A stretch of DNA of 64,000 nt, taken from positions 1 through 64,000 of the forward strand of contig PBOG01000170.1 of the NCBI GenBank assembly GCA_002724245.1, in the 5' to 3' direction. Of this stretch, positions 8,114 to 17,696 are shown in pieces. The notes under the pieces were generated by a model. That model had not been told where the DNA came from. It worked only from the letters and a program-made list of their open reading frames with translations, and searched no databases. The stretch is from Planctomycetaceae bacterium. GTDB lineage: Bacteria; Planctomycetota; Planctomycetia; Pirellulales; Pirellulaceae. Position 1 is the stretch's first letter. Each line of letters starts with the position of its first letter. The translations under genes and the position numbers were made by a program.

Positions 8114-10126
8114 ATGCCTCTGAACGGAAGCGATCTCGACTTGTCTGCCAGTCAACCCCAGCTCACCACTTCGCGCAGTACACGACTGGGCCTCCTGAAA
8201 CTGATGTATCTCAGTCGCGAAGGAGATCGTCGCGAAGGGGTCTTGATGCGCCAGGGACGCGGCTGGTTCCAGGTCTCAGGCACTGGCCATGAAGCGCTGG
8301 GTGCCTTGTCGATGGCAATGGAACAAGGCGACTACCTGTTCAGTCACTACCGCGACCGGGCGTTACTACTGGCACGGGGAATGACGAACTATGAATTGGC
8401 GCTGGCCTACTTCGGAAAACGTAATTCCAGTAGCGCAGGGCGTCAGATGCCAGCCCACGCATCCTGCCCCAAACGCAAGATCTGGACCGCATTGACGCCC
8501 ACTGGAGCGTCAATGCTACCAGCATGCGGCGTGGCATGGGGAATGAAACTGGAACAAAAAGACTCGGTGGTAGTCGCCACAATCGGAGACGCTTCCACGC
8601 GCCAGGGCGAATTCTTTGAAGCCGTTGCTTTTGCGGTTGAACGGAAACTTCCTGTCGTCTTTGTCGTCGAAGACAATGGCTACGGAATTAGTACGCGTAC
8701 CGACCGCATGAACCCATTGCGTTTGAAATTGATTCATGAAGACGTAGGAATTACGACGCTCGACGCCAGAAATCCGGAGAACATCCTGGCTGCTGCCGGA
8801 CCTGCATTGGCGAAAGCACGCCAGGGGCATGGCCCCACGATCCTACATTGCGAATTGGATCGACTGTGCAGCCACACGAGTAGTGACGACCATCGCATTT
8901 ACCGCGTCGAAGAAGAACTGGCTGAAATTGAGCGCCGTGATCCAATTGACCTTGTCGCCGCAGAACTGATCGCGAACGGAGAGCTCACGCCCGAACAATG
9001 GCAAGAGCTTCGAGAAGAGATTGACCGCACCGTCGATGAAGAATATGCCCTGGCTGAGAGGGCGCCCGATCCCTCTCCCGAGGAAAATGCAGATCACCTC
9101 TTCGGCGCGCCAGCAAAAACAAACGCTCCATCCATGGAAGGCGACCAGAAGTGGCGAATGGTCGATGCCGTCAATCGCGTTTTCCAGGAAGGCCTTGAAA
9201 ACGATCGACGCTTCGTCTTTTTCGGCGAGGATATCGAAGACCCCAAAGGCGGTGTCTTCGGGATCACCAAAGGGCTCTCAACCGCATTCCCTGACCGTGT
9301 ATTCAACTCACCCCTGGCGGAAGCCACCATCGCAGGCGTGGCTGCTGGCCTGGCCTGCTACGGAATGAGGCCAGTTTTTGAGATCCAGTTTGTCGACTTT
9401 ATTGGCCCAGCGTGGAACCAAATTGCCCAGAACCTGTCGACAATTCGCTGGCGCAGCAAGGGCGAGTGGACTTGCCCTGCCGTAATTTACGCTCCGTACG
9501 GAGCATACCTGGCGGGCGGCGGAAATTGGCACAGCCAGGCGAATGAAGCCAATTTTGCACACGTGCCCGGTTTGCGTGTCGTTGTCCCCGGCACGCCAGA
9601 AGATGCTGCTGGTTTGCTGTGGACCGCAATGCACACTGACGACCCGACCATCGTTTTGCTACCCAAACACCGCTTGCGCCAACATACCCACGTCACATCG
9701 CCAGTCAAACCCGTACCATTTGGTCAGGCAGTAATCCGCCAGACGGGCAACCAGGTCACACTCGTGGCATGGGGAAATTGCCTCGAACCAGCGAGTGATG
9801 CCTCCGCAGAACTCGCTGGCGAGGTTTCTATCGAAATCATCGACTTGCGAACGATCGTACCCTGGGATCGCGAAACTGTTTGCCGCTCACTCGAAAAAAC
9901 GGGTCGGCTGGTAATCGTCCAGGAGGATGTACGAAGTTGCAGCGTCGGCCAAATGATCATCAGTGACCTGACCTCCTGTCCTGAAAGCTGGGACCACTTT
10001 CTATGTCCACCTCAATTGGTTTCACGTGAAGATGTGCCGATTGGATTCAACCCGATCTGCGAGTACTCTGCCATTCCTGACACGGAACGGGTTGTGGCAG
10101 CGTTGCGCAAAGTTCTTGAAGGTTAA
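8114..10126 (+). CDS. 2-oxoacid dehydrogenase E1, fused alpha and beta subunits
   Basis: A 670-residue thiamine-diphosphate enzyme with E1 alpha and E1 beta on one chain. It decarboxylates a 2-oxoacid (branched-chain, pyruvate or acetoin type) and passes the acyl group to the lipoyl arm of E2. The alpha half carries the ThDP-binding segment from GDASTRQGEFFEA to VVEDNGYGIST. A linker at about 320-350 leads into the beta half, with FFGEDIEDPKGGVFG, FNSPLAEATIAGVAAG and the region YGAYLAGGGNWHSQ. The start ATG 8114 (MPLNGS) was preferred over the TTG at 8042, since the extra 24 residues are unlike the family. E2 follows 47 bases on. No E3 is nearby, so a shared dihydrolipoamide dehydrogenase is probably used. 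Fused E1 with this order resembles branched-chain complexes; the substrate is not certain. Confidence 0.9.
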   Translation: MPLNGSDLDLSASQPQLTTSRSTRLGLLKLMYLSREGDRREGVLMRQGRGWFQVSGTGHEALGALSMAMEQGDYLFSHYRDRALLLARGMTNYELALAYFGKRNSSSAGRQMPAHASCPKRKIWTALTPTGASMLPACGVAWGMKLEQKDSVVVATIGDASTRQGEFFEAVAFAVERKLPVVFVVEDNGYGISTRTDRMNPLRLKLIHEDVGITTLDARNPENILAAAGPALAKARQGHGPTILHCELDRLCSHTSSDDHRIYRVEEELAEIERRDPIDLVAAELIANGELTPEQWQELREEIDRTVDEEYALAERAPDPSPEENADHLFGAPAKTNAPSMEGDQKWRMVDAVNRVFQEGLENDRRFVFFGEDIEDPKGGVFGITKGLSTAFPDRVFNSPLAEATIAGVAAGLACYGMRPVFEIQFVDFIGPAWNQIAQNLSTIRWRSKGEWTCPAVIYAPYGAYLAGGGNWHSQANEANFAHVPGLRVVVPGTPEDAAGLLWTAMHTDDPTIVLLPKHRLRQHTHVTSPVKPVPFGQAVIRQTGNQVTLVAWGNCLEPASDASAELAGEVSIEIIDLRTIVPWDRETVCRSLEKTGRLVIVQEDVRSCSVGQMIISDLTSCPESWDHFLCPPQLVSREDVPIGFNPICEYSAIPDTERVVAALRKVLEG

Positions 10127-10173
10127 GTACGTATCGTTTCTTCGATTTCGGCATACCAACACGAAACGAAACT

Positions 10174-11379
10174 ATGACGGCCGCTTCGATTGTTACGGTC
10201 TCTATTCCGCAGCTCGGTGAAGGGCTCCAAGAGGCCCTGCTGGTAAAACACCTGAAGCGGCCTGGGGAATTCGTACGGCGGGACGAACCGTTGTACCAAA
10301 TGGAAACCGACAAGGCAGTTTCCGATGTTGAAGCTCCTTGTGACGGTGTCGTACTGTCCTGGCTAGCAGACGAAGGAAGCGTCCTGTCGATTGGGGCCGA
10401 CATCGCACAACTCGAAGTTGCTGAAGACGAAGCAAACATCGAGCAACCGCTTCCGGAAACGCTCCTCTGCGCATCTGAAAATCAACCAACCGACCCTGGT
10501 AGTGCGCCAGGCCAGGACCTCGTAGAGTTGCGCAATCGACTGATGCCACCGCGTACTCGCGCCTACCTCAAAGAACTAGGATTACTCTCGGTAGCCCACC
10601 AGATACCACGGCGCGGAAAACGGTTGATGCCACATGACATCGACGCATTCCTGTCGAACCAATTATCCGGGCAAGCCACGCCACCTCTGACGGATCCAAC
10701 GCCACCTTATCTTGACGCTCCACTCCCTAAGGCACAGCAAACACTCAATTATCGTATGGCCCGAGCCATGCAAGGGGCAATCACCGCTTCCATCGTTGTC
10801 GATGTAGACTGGACGCAACTGAATATTGCCCGCCAACAATGGAAAGCCGTGGCGAGTGGTGGGGGGTCGGGTATGACCCTGATGCTGTATTGTGTTGTCA
10901 GCGCAATGCAAGACTTCCCCAGATTCCGCAGTGCGCTTCAATCAGATGGAACAACACTGCGCAGCTATCGTCACGTCAATCTGGGCATCGCCGTCGCGCT
11001 CCCAAACCATGACCTGGTAACTGCAGTCGTCTCCGATGCAGACCAGCTCGACTTTTTCGCATTTGCCGATCGTGTACAAGAACAGATCGAACGGGCACGT
11101 CAAGGACACGATCAAATCGACGCGACAACGACTCTGACCGTTTCGAACATTGGCTCCCTCGGAATGAAAATGGGTGTTCCAGTCATTGTGCCACCCGCAA
11201 TGGCTACCCTGGCACTGGGACAAACCTACTGGCTTCCCAAGCCTGTAGACCAGGGAATCCAATTCCAACTCTCGGCAACGCTCACCCTGGCGTTCGACCA
11301 TCGCATCGCCAATGGGTCTGCGGCTGCCGAGTTCCTGACCGAAGTCAAGCGGCGCATCGAATCCTTTGAACTTCCCTAG
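10174..11379 (+). CDS. 2-oxoacid dehydrogenase E2, dihydrolipoamide acyltransferase
   Basis: A 401-residue E2 core subunit. One lipoyl domain lies at about 5-80 with the modified lysine in METDKAVSDVEAP (Lys47). A peripheral-subunit-binding domain follows near 120-160 (RTRAYLKELGLLSVAHQIP), then a Pro-rich linker and the CoA-dependent acyltransferase domain to the end. The active-site motif, usually DHRxxDG, reads DHRIANG: the His is present but the Asp is Asn. The catalytic domain is somewhat short. It lies 47 bases after E1 on the same strand and surely acts with it, transferring the acyl group to CoA. The Asp-to-Asn change could lower activity or reflect a subfamily habit. Confidence 0.9.
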   Translation: MTAASIVTVSIPQLGEGLQEALLVKHLKRPGEFVRRDEPLYQMETDKAVSDVEAPCDGVVLSWLADEGSVLSIGADIAQLEVAEDEANIEQPLPETLLCASENQPTDPGSAPGQDLVELRNRLMPPRTRAYLKELGLLSVAHQIPRRGKRLMPHDIDAFLSNQLSGQATPPLTDPTPPYLDAPLPKAQQTLNYRMARAMQGAITASIVVDVDWTQLNIARQQWKAVASGGGSGMTLMLYCVVSAMQDFPRFRSALQSDGTTLRSYRHVNLGIAVALPNHDLVTAVVSDADQLDFFAFADRVQEQIERARQGHDQIDATTTLTVSNIGSLGMKMGVPVIVPPAMATLALGQTYWLPKPVDQGIQFQLSATLTLAFDHRIANGSAAAEFLTEVKRRIESFELP

Positions 11380-11554
11380 CGCTACGACACGCTTCAGTAC
11401 TTTGGAAGTTCTACTCGAGGAAAACGACTCCGGACGCTCATCAGCCACAGAAATCTAACGGCCCTCACTGTCTCTATTTTTCTAGCCGTGGAATGGCATT
11501 CTCTCGGTGACTCAATCTGGAACCACTACAACGCTCTGTAATACTTCTCTACAA

Positions 11555-11570
11555 ACGCTCTGCAGAGCGT
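11555..11570. promoter_or_regulatory. 16-bp perfect palindrome upstream of the cysteine desulfurase gene
   Basis: The sequence ACGCTCTGCAGAGCGT is a perfect palindrome ending 16 bases before the start at 11587. Its half ACGCTCTG also occurs at 11531-11538, exactly 24 bp upstream. This looks like a dimeric repressor site plus an extra half-site, and it would overlap the ribosome binding region. The regulator is unknown; iron-sulfur regulators such as IscR control similar genes, but no match to a known IscR box is claimed. Confidence 0.45.
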
Positions 11571-11586
11571 CGCAACAGGAATTTTC

Positions 11587-12723
11587 ATGCGACAGATCTA
11601 CCTCGACTACAACGCTACAACACCGATTGCTCCTTCAGTACGAGATGCATTGTTGCCCTTTTTGTCGGAGCACTTTGGCAATCCTTCCAGCAGCCACGCG
11701 TTAGGCCGTGCCTGTCACGAAGCTATTGAAGACGCCCGCGCCGAAACAGCAGCTGCACTCGATGCCGACAGTGATGAAATCTTCTTTACGAGCGGTGGAA
11801 CCGAAAGTAACAACCTTGCCCTCAAAGGCGTACTATTCCGAGAACCGATCGACAATGGCTCGCATCTGATCATCTCTGGCATTGAACACCCTGCGATCCT
11901 GCAACCGGCAGAGTTTCTACGACGACAGGGCTACGAACTCACTGTCGTTGGATGTGACTCACAAGGTACCGTATCGCCTGAGGCCATTCAGGACGCGTTA
12001 CGCCCCACAACGCGACTTGTCAGTATCATGCATGCGAACAACGAAATAGGTAGCGTTCAGCCAATTCGAGAGATCTCAGATTTATGCCACGCACAAGATG
12101 TCCTGGTCCACACCGACGCAGCACAAAGCGTGGGCAAGCTACCAGTAACCGTTAGTGAACTGGATGTCGATCTGCTGTCGGTTGCCGGCCATAAACTCTA
12201 CGCGCCGAAAGGTGTTGGAGCACTCTATGTAAGACGTGGCATCCCCTTGGAACCGGCTTTGCACGGTGCCGGACATGAGGGAGGAGTACGCCCAGGTACA
12301 GAAAACGTTCCGTATATCGTCGGACTGGGACGCGCGATGACACTCGCTACCGAAGATCTCAATAGCCGCCAGGAACGACTCGCCCAATTGCGAGATCGAT
12401 TGGAAGAACAACTACGCGATACCCTTGGTGATCGCATGTCGATTAATGGCCTGGGAGCCGAACGACTCCCCAATACTTCGAGTGTTAATTTTCCGAACGT
12501 CACTGGCCTCGATCTCTTGAAACGCATTCCAGAACTCTGCGCCTCGACAGGCTCTGCCTGCCACAGTGGAGTCACCACCCTTTCAGCGACCCTCAAAGGC
12601 ATTGATCTGGATCCCGAGACAGCACAGGGTACGGTTCGCCTCAGCCTGGGTTGGAACTCAACCGCTGACGAAATCGACCGCGCTGCCAGTCTGCTGCTGG
12701 GAGCCTGGGAAATGCTCCAATAG
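11587..12723 (+). CDS. Cysteine desulfurase, NifS/IscS family
   Basis: A 378-residue PLP enzyme that takes sulfur from cysteine and supplies it as persulfide for iron-sulfur clusters, tRNA thiolation or other uses. The N terminus IYLDYNATTPIAPSV is typical. The PLP lysine lies in SVAGHKLYAPKG (Lys203) and the persulfide Cys in STGSACHSG (Cys325). Length and motif order match the NifS/IscS group, not the SufS group. No iscU, iscR or thiI gene is adjacent, so the acceptor is unclear. If the gene at 325-936 is a selenoprotein, this enzyme is also a possible selenium deliverer, but that is speculation. ATG 11587 follows the leader palindrome. Confidence 0.93.
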   Translation: MRQIYLDYNATTPIAPSVRDALLPFLSEHFGNPSSSHALGRACHEAIEDARAETAAALDADSDEIFFTSGGTESNNLALKGVLFREPIDNGSHLIISGIEHPAILQPAEFLRRQGYELTVVGCDSQGTVSPEAIQDALRPTTRLVSIMHANNEIGSVQPIREISDLCHAQDVLVHTDAAQSVGKLPVTVSELDVDLLSVAGHKLYAPKGVGALYVRRGIPLEPALHGAGHEGGVRPGTENVPYIVGLGRAMTLATEDLNSRQERLAQLRDRLEEQLRDTLGDRMSINGLGAERLPNTSSVNFPNVTGLDLLKRIPELCASTGSACHSGVTTLSATLKGIDLDPETAQGTVRLSLGWNSTADEIDRAASLLLGAWEMLQ

Positions 12724-12851
12724 GCGTCTGGGGACCACAGCGTCTGGCGCCAGCCCATCGCGATCCCGTACTGCGCCCTCGTACCGCCACCAGACTGCCG
12801 GGCAGCGAACGAACGAGCCCGGTGGTAACGAGCCCGGTGGCAAACTGTTGG

Positions 12852-13076
12852 TCAATAGACCCTATAGTTAATCAGAATCGATGTACCTGGACCGTCGCTA
12901 TCCCAACGAATGCCATTCCGCTTGGTACTCCAGTCGATTACGCAAGCCCTGCGCACGTCGGCCTGCTGCATCTCCCACAAAACTGCGGATGATTTGGCAA
13001 TCTGTTGTGTCAAGCGCCCCAACAAAATACGATGGGGCGTAGTACACGCCTTTGCTCCGTTCCCGAGGTCCCGCAT
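12852..13076 (-). CDS. Possible small protein antisense to the MFS leader, doubtful
   Basis: An open frame of 74 codons on the minus strand, in the 350-base gap before the MFS gene. Its C-terminal half (KRNGIRWDSDGPGTSILINY) reads like a real beta-rich domain, which is why it is listed. The N-terminal half is less convincing and the start overlaps the MFS start by two bases, so an internal start is possible. No ribosome binding site supports it. The rest of the gap at 12724-12851 holds nothing visible. Confidence 0.25.
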   Translation of the reverse strand: MRDLGNGAKACTTPHRILLGRLTQQIAKSSAVLWEMQQADVRRACVIDWSTKRNGIRWDSDGPGTSILINYRVY

Positions 13077-14466
13077 GTCTCAAGCTTCTACATCTCTTGA
13101 CTCTGGCTCGGATTCAGCAACTCAATCGGGCAAGATGTACACCATACTCATCATTGCATTTCTGGGATGGATGTTCGCCGGATCACACATGGCGATCAAC
13201 GGCATCACCTATCATTCTGTCGCCACGTCACTATTGCCAGACGCAAGTGCCGTTCCCAAATGGATCGGATTTCTGGTTGTTGCATTCCTACTCGGCGCAG
13301 CGGCTGGCGGGTATGTCTTCGGTTGGGTGGGAGACCGATTTGGCCGCTCCAAGGCAATGGCACTCAGCATCGCTTTCTATAGCATTTTTTCATTCGTCTC
13401 GCTCTTGTCACCAAGGATTGAAATTTTCTGGCTATTACGGTTCCTTACCTGTATGGGAATTGGTGGAATGTGGCCAAATGGCATGGCACTCTTGCAAGAA
13501 GCGTGGCCCAATACCGCGAAACCTATCCTGGCAGGAATATTGGGAACCGCCGCCAACGTGGGCATCGCACTGTTTGCCTATATCTGCATCCACAAGGACG
13601 TCAATCCCGATGACTGGCAATGGACGTACATGGCTGGAAGCGCACCCATTTTGCTCGCAATTGCTTCCTGGTTCCTGGTTCCCGAATCACCAAAATGGCT
13701 CCAACAGCAGTCCGCATCAAATGAGGAAAACGGACCGCGCAAAGTAGGTATGGGTGAAGTATTTTCTCCCCCGCACCTGAAACTAACTTTGATCGGTATT
13801 ATTCTCGCATTCGTTCCCTTGTTCGGTGGTTGGGGAGTTGCCAACTGGGCGACTTACTGGGCAGCCGAAGCAGATGAAGAAGCCCGTCTGGCACAAGTCG
13901 CGAAAGAGCAGAACAGCGCGACGAAAGCGAAAGAAACACAAGCTGACGAGGCCAATACCGCTTCGAAGAAAACCGCAACCAACAAGAAAGCTCAAACCTC
14001 GTTCAATCGGGCATGGACCGGCTCAATCAGCAGTCTGCTGGGAGGTGCCTTGGCGATGTTTCTCGGCAGACGAATCTGTTACGCAATACTGTGCGTCTGT
14101 GCATTTACCTGTACGCAGATGCTCTATAGCTTGCCAGACCCGAATTCTGCTGGATTTCAAATGTGGGTCAGCGCGCTCGGATTCTTCAGTGGATTTTTCT
14201 TCGGTTGGCTACCACTCTGCCTGCCCGAGATGTTTCCGACACGTGTTCGGTCAACCGGTGGTGGGGTGAGTTTCAACTTCGGGCGAATTATCGTCGCCTC
14301 ACTGATTCTGCTGACAGCATTTGCCTTGAAAGAGCAGTTTGGGGGTCGTTACGACCTGGTAGGACGAGTCTGTGGCTTTATGTATTTGACTGGTATCGCC
14401 GCCGTACTACTGATGCCACGGTCTGATGAACGGAGCATGCTCTCCAAGCTGCTGCACTCAAAGTGA
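13075..14466 (+). CDS. MFS transporter with a long charged central loop
   Basis: A 463-residue major facilitator. The start ATG 13075 (MSQAST) follows from the membrane topology; the frame is open upstream, but that part is not membrane-like. Twelve hydrophobic segments can be counted. The family motif between TM2 and TM3 is GWVGDRFGRSKAMAL, and an acidic/aromatic motif follows TM6 (VPESPKWLQQ), as in the sugar/metabolite porter branch. The cytoplasmic loop between the two six-helix halves carries about 45 residues rich in Lys, Ala, Glu and Thr (around residues 262-308), which should be disordered or helical. Substrate unknown; organic acids or sugars are both possible. No operon partner. Confidence 0.85.
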   Translation: MSQASTSLDSGSDSATQSGKMYTILIIAFLGWMFAGSHMAINGITYHSVATSLLPDASAVPKWIGFLVVAFLLGAAAGGYVFGWVGDRFGRSKAMALSIAFYSIFSFVSLLSPRIEIFWLLRFLTCMGIGGMWPNGMALLQEAWPNTAKPILAGILGTAANVGIALFAYICIHKDVNPDDWQWTYMAGSAPILLAIASWFLVPESPKWLQQQSASNEENGPRKVGMGEVFSPPHLKLTLIGIILAFVPLFGGWGVANWATYWAAEADEEARLAQVAKEQNSATKAKETQADEANTASKKTATNKKAQTSFNRAWTGSISSLLGGALAMFLGRRICYAILCVCAFTCTQMLYSLPDPNSAGFQMWVSALGFFSGFFFGWLPLCLPEMFPTRVRSTGGGVSFNFGRIIVASLILLTAFALKEQFGGRYDLVGRVCGFMYLTGIAAVLLMPRSDERSMLSKLLHSK

Positions 14467-15089
14467 GTCAAGTATGATCACTCGAGTCAGCGCCGCCTGG
14501 CTGATGATATTCTGGGAATGCCGCCACAAGCTTGTCCAACAAGTCATGGGTTTCCCGCGAGAAAATCACGGACACGCATCGCCACGAATAAACGGCCAAG
14601 TGTACCGTGACACTGGTTCACAAGACCGGATTCGCAGAAAAGCGAGTTGCGAGCAATACGCAGGTAATTCCGCATAGTCGACGGCATCACAATGCGACGG
14701 CATCACAATCACTGTGCGCTGCTAGCATAAACAACACCAGCCACGGCACACTACTGGTAACCTGCACGACGTCCACCCACCGGGAACTGTAGTCCGTGGT
14801 TCTTTCCCTCCCTTGCGGAGTTCTTGTCACCGCTGTCTGAGGCCAATCGAGTTGGCATGGAAAGCGAAGAAACTCGCGTAACGGCACGCGGCACTGCACC
14901 TAAAATGTGTTCCGAACCACACTTCCCGATATCCTGCCACGCGATTCTTCCACGCGCGCGATTTGAGCGTTTTTTTTCTATTTTCCTGTACGAAAAGATT
15001 GCCTGGAGACCACACATACCATTACCGGCAACCAACCGGCTGGTTGCGCGCGGTCTCTTGCCTGTTTTCTTTTTGCCAGGACCTCACCC
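14467..15089. other. Intergenic region without a supported gene
   Basis: About 620 bases between two rightward genes. Short frames occur on both strands, but none has a believable composition or start. A run of eight T near 14970-14977 has no clear hairpin before it. The promoter of the gene at 15090 should lie in the right part. Confidence 0.45.
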
Positions 15090-17360
15090 ATGCGGCTTAC
15101 TTTACGAACGATGTTGGCCTATCTGGACGATATCCTGGAACCCGCAGATGCAGAGGAACTGGGCAAGAAAATCGAGTCGAGCGAGTTTGCCAACAACCTT
15201 GTGCACCACATTCGCGGTTGCACCCAGCATTTGCGTCTTGGCGCTCCTGAAATCGACGGGAAAGGCCTGGCCCTGGACTCCAATACGGTTGCCGAGTATC
15301 TCGACAACACACTCTCCCAGGAGCGAGTGCCTGATTTTGAAAAAGTCTGCCTTGAATCGGATATCCACCTGGCAGAAGTCGCCGCCTGCCATCAAATCCT
15401 GACGCTGGTTCTGGGTGAACCGGCCGATGTTTCTCCCGCAATCCGCAATCGCACGTACCAGCTCGCTGCCGCGTCCCACAGCGAGACGGAAGCCGATGTG
15501 CCACAATCAAACGAAGCGGCTGTCAACGGTTCACCGCTGGATCACGGTTCACCGCTGGATCACAGCGATCCAGTCACTACCGCAGCCCCGGTTACATCAA
15601 TCAATACGGACGTGCGACCCGATGTACCGGCAATCTGGCAAGAACGCAGCGGTCTTCGCCTCTGGCCGCTCGCTGTCACGTTGGGTGTCGCCTTCCTCGT
15701 CGCTTGCGCAGCGATCGCAATCTGGTCTGGCTGGGCAGGCGTTCCAAAACAACAACGCCAAACCGCAACAGCGCCGCAAACCGCAACGGAAACTCCACTC
15801 GCCAACAGCGACGCGTCCCCTGCCACCGCAGAACTTGAGGCCACAAACCAACCTGAATCACCCGACACGTCTGCTGACATGCCCAGTGAGACTACCGCAA
15901 AGCCCGTTGTCAACTCGAACACTGAAGCGGCGTTGCGTACCGATCCATCTCCACCAACTCCAGGAAATGAGGCGAGCACGGACGTGCTGCCAACAGAGGC
16001 TGACACCGAAAGTCCGTTGGTAACTTCACCTGAAGAGCCGGCTGTTGAAGTTACGCCAACAACGGAAGACAGTTCAGCTCCCGACGCTCCCGCCGATGCA
16101 GAGGCAACGCCTGCGGAGCCTGTGGCTGACGAACCTGTTGACGTCGGTCGTTATGTTTCCGACAAGCAAGTTCTGGCTCGCCTGGAAGGAGAAATCTACA
16201 AACGACTACCGTCCGAAGGCATCCTCTATTCCGGCGACCACCTGCTGGTACTGCCTGCATTTCGACCACGAATTCTGGTCGGCTCGGGAATTCTTATTTC
16301 TTTACTGGGGCCCACTGAAATAACTTTAGGCACGCCGACTCCCAGTGGAGTGTCCCGCGCAGCCGTCCACTTTGGCCGCCTGCAAATTTCTCGTGGCGGA
16401 ACACCCTCAAACATCGTGTTGCTCACGCTAGGTGACCAATCAGGACAAGTTACTCTACAAGATCCCCAGTCCCAATTGGCCATCGAAGTACGTCGGTATT
16501 TACCACCCGGGGTCAACCCTGAAGAAAACGAACCGAAACTGGTAATCCGACTTCAGTCGATTCGGGGCAATGCACAATGGTCAATTCCGCAACCGGATGG
16601 AGAACCTCTGACACTCGATATTCCCGAAGGAATGCAATGTGTCTTTCTAGACCAAAAGGCCGGCGAACTCAGCCCCGCCTCTGCACAGCACGCCAGTCCG
16701 CGACAACTCCTGGATGAGGACGCTGCGGAATTCCTCAGTGAAATGATCAACAATGCTGAGCGTGATGATGACCTTCCGATCAGCATCTCACTTCGTGAAC
16801 AACTCCACCATCGCCGCATTGAAGTTCGTGCCTTGGCGGCCCGCTGTCTCGCAGCATTGGATCAATTCGATGCATTACTGGACGCCTTGAGCGAACCGGA
16901 ATTCAAGAGCTTCTGGGAAAATCACATTCTGGCACTGCAACATGCCATCACCCGTGGCCCCGAAACATCGGTCCGGCTGCGTGGAGAATGGGAACGCAAA
17001 CGAGATGAAACAGAAGCAGCACAACGTTACCGCTTACTCTGGGGCTACAATCCGGAACAGCTGCAAGCCAACGGCGCCCAGCAGTTAGTTGGTTATCTTG
17101 AACACCCCAGCATGGATGTGCGTGTTCTTTCTTCTCAACTTCTGCAACAAATCACGGGGCGCACGAAGGGGTATCACGCATATCGCTCACCCCAAGTTTC
17201 CAAGGCTCAGGCATCCATTAATTCCTGGAAACGAGATCTCCAACAGGGACGCATCACCTACGAAACCCTACCGTCTCCCATGGCTGTTCCAGAAACGCGG
17301 GCCGCCACATCTGCAGCGAGTCGCAAACGGTCCAAACGCAACGGAAACAGATCGCGTTGA
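15090..17360 (+). CDS. Single-pass membrane protein with anti-sigma-like N terminus
   Basis: A 756-residue protein. The N-terminal 130 residues are helical and contain two similar short modules (LAYLDDILEPADAEELGKK and VAEYLDNTLSQERVPDF), the look of planctomycete proteins related to anti-sigma or FHA-linked regulators. One membrane helix lies at about 191-213 (LAVTLGVAFLVACAAIAIW). Between them is a small perfect repeat, GSPLDHGSPLDH (DNA direct repeat near 15530-15562). After the helix comes a long Thr/Pro/Glu/Ala linker to about residue 350, and then a folded C-terminal half, probably outside the cytoplasm, with beta-rich and helical parts. No enzyme motif is recognised. The likely role is envelope sensing or gene control, which is inference from architecture only. 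Confidence 0.7.
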   Translation: MRLTLRTMLAYLDDILEPADAEELGKKIESSEFANNLVHHIRGCTQHLRLGAPEIDGKGLALDSNTVAEYLDNTLSQERVPDFEKVCLESDIHLAEVAACHQILTLVLGEPADVSPAIRNRTYQLAAASHSETEADVPQSNEAAVNGSPLDHGSPLDHSDPVTTAAPVTSINTDVRPDVPAIWQERSGLRLWPLAVTLGVAFLVACAAIAIWSGWAGVPKQQRQTATAPQTATETPLANSDASPATAELEATNQPESPDTSADMPSETTAKPVVNSNTEAALRTDPSPPTPGNEASTDVLPTEADTESPLVTSPEEPAVEVTPTTEDSSAPDAPADAEATPAEPVADEPVDVGRYVSDKQVLARLEGEIYKRLPSEGILYSGDHLLVLPAFRPRILVGSGILISLLGPTEITLGTPTPSGVSRAAVHFGRLQISRGGTPSNIVLLTLGDQSGQVTLQDPQSQLAIEVRRYLPPGVNPEENEPKLVIRLQSIRGNAQWSIPQPDGEPLTLDIPEGMQCVFLDQKAGELSPASAQHASPRQLLDEDAAEFLSEMINNAERDDDLPISISLREQLHHRRIEVRALAARCLAALDQFDALLDALSEPEFKSFWENHILALQHAITRGPETSVRLRGEWERKRDETEAAQRYRLLWGYNPEQLQANGAQQLVGYLEHPSMDVRVLSSQLLQQITGRTKGYHAYRSPQVSKAQASINSWKRDLQQGRITYETLPSPMAVPETRAATSAASRKRSKRNGNRSR

Positions 17361-17696
17361 ACGCGCATCTGTCCTCTGACGAAATCACGCACTGCTGGAC
17401 GACAATGCCAGCCGTACATTAGATTATTGAACCGCTGGAAAACGGCCGCCACGATCAGGCGTCCAGCCTTCCGAGCCGATTCAATGATTCTTCCAGGACC
17501 TCTGAGGCAACCCATGGCCAGGCAGGCACGCGCCAGCTCAAGGCGTGCTGCTGAGAATTGCACCTCCGATCTGCGAATCCAAATCCTTGTCGCGGCAATG
17601 GCGTGCCAGCAGGCATGATCCCCTTTTCTTCAGATCATTGTTCACCGGACTTGACGACTAGCCCGCACATTCACCGCTAACTTGTGTCGTGCAATT
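17361..17696. other. Intergenic region without a supported gene
   Basis: About 335 bases. A minus-strand frame overlaps the end of the preceding gene and is judged a shadow. The right end carries the leader of the glutamine-synthetase-like operon; no strong ribosome binding site or operator was recognised. Confidence 0.45.

Noticed and set aside
7775-8155. Minus-strand frame of 126 codons in the gap before the E1 gene
   Set aside because: No start signal or recognisable fold; overlaps the E1 start.
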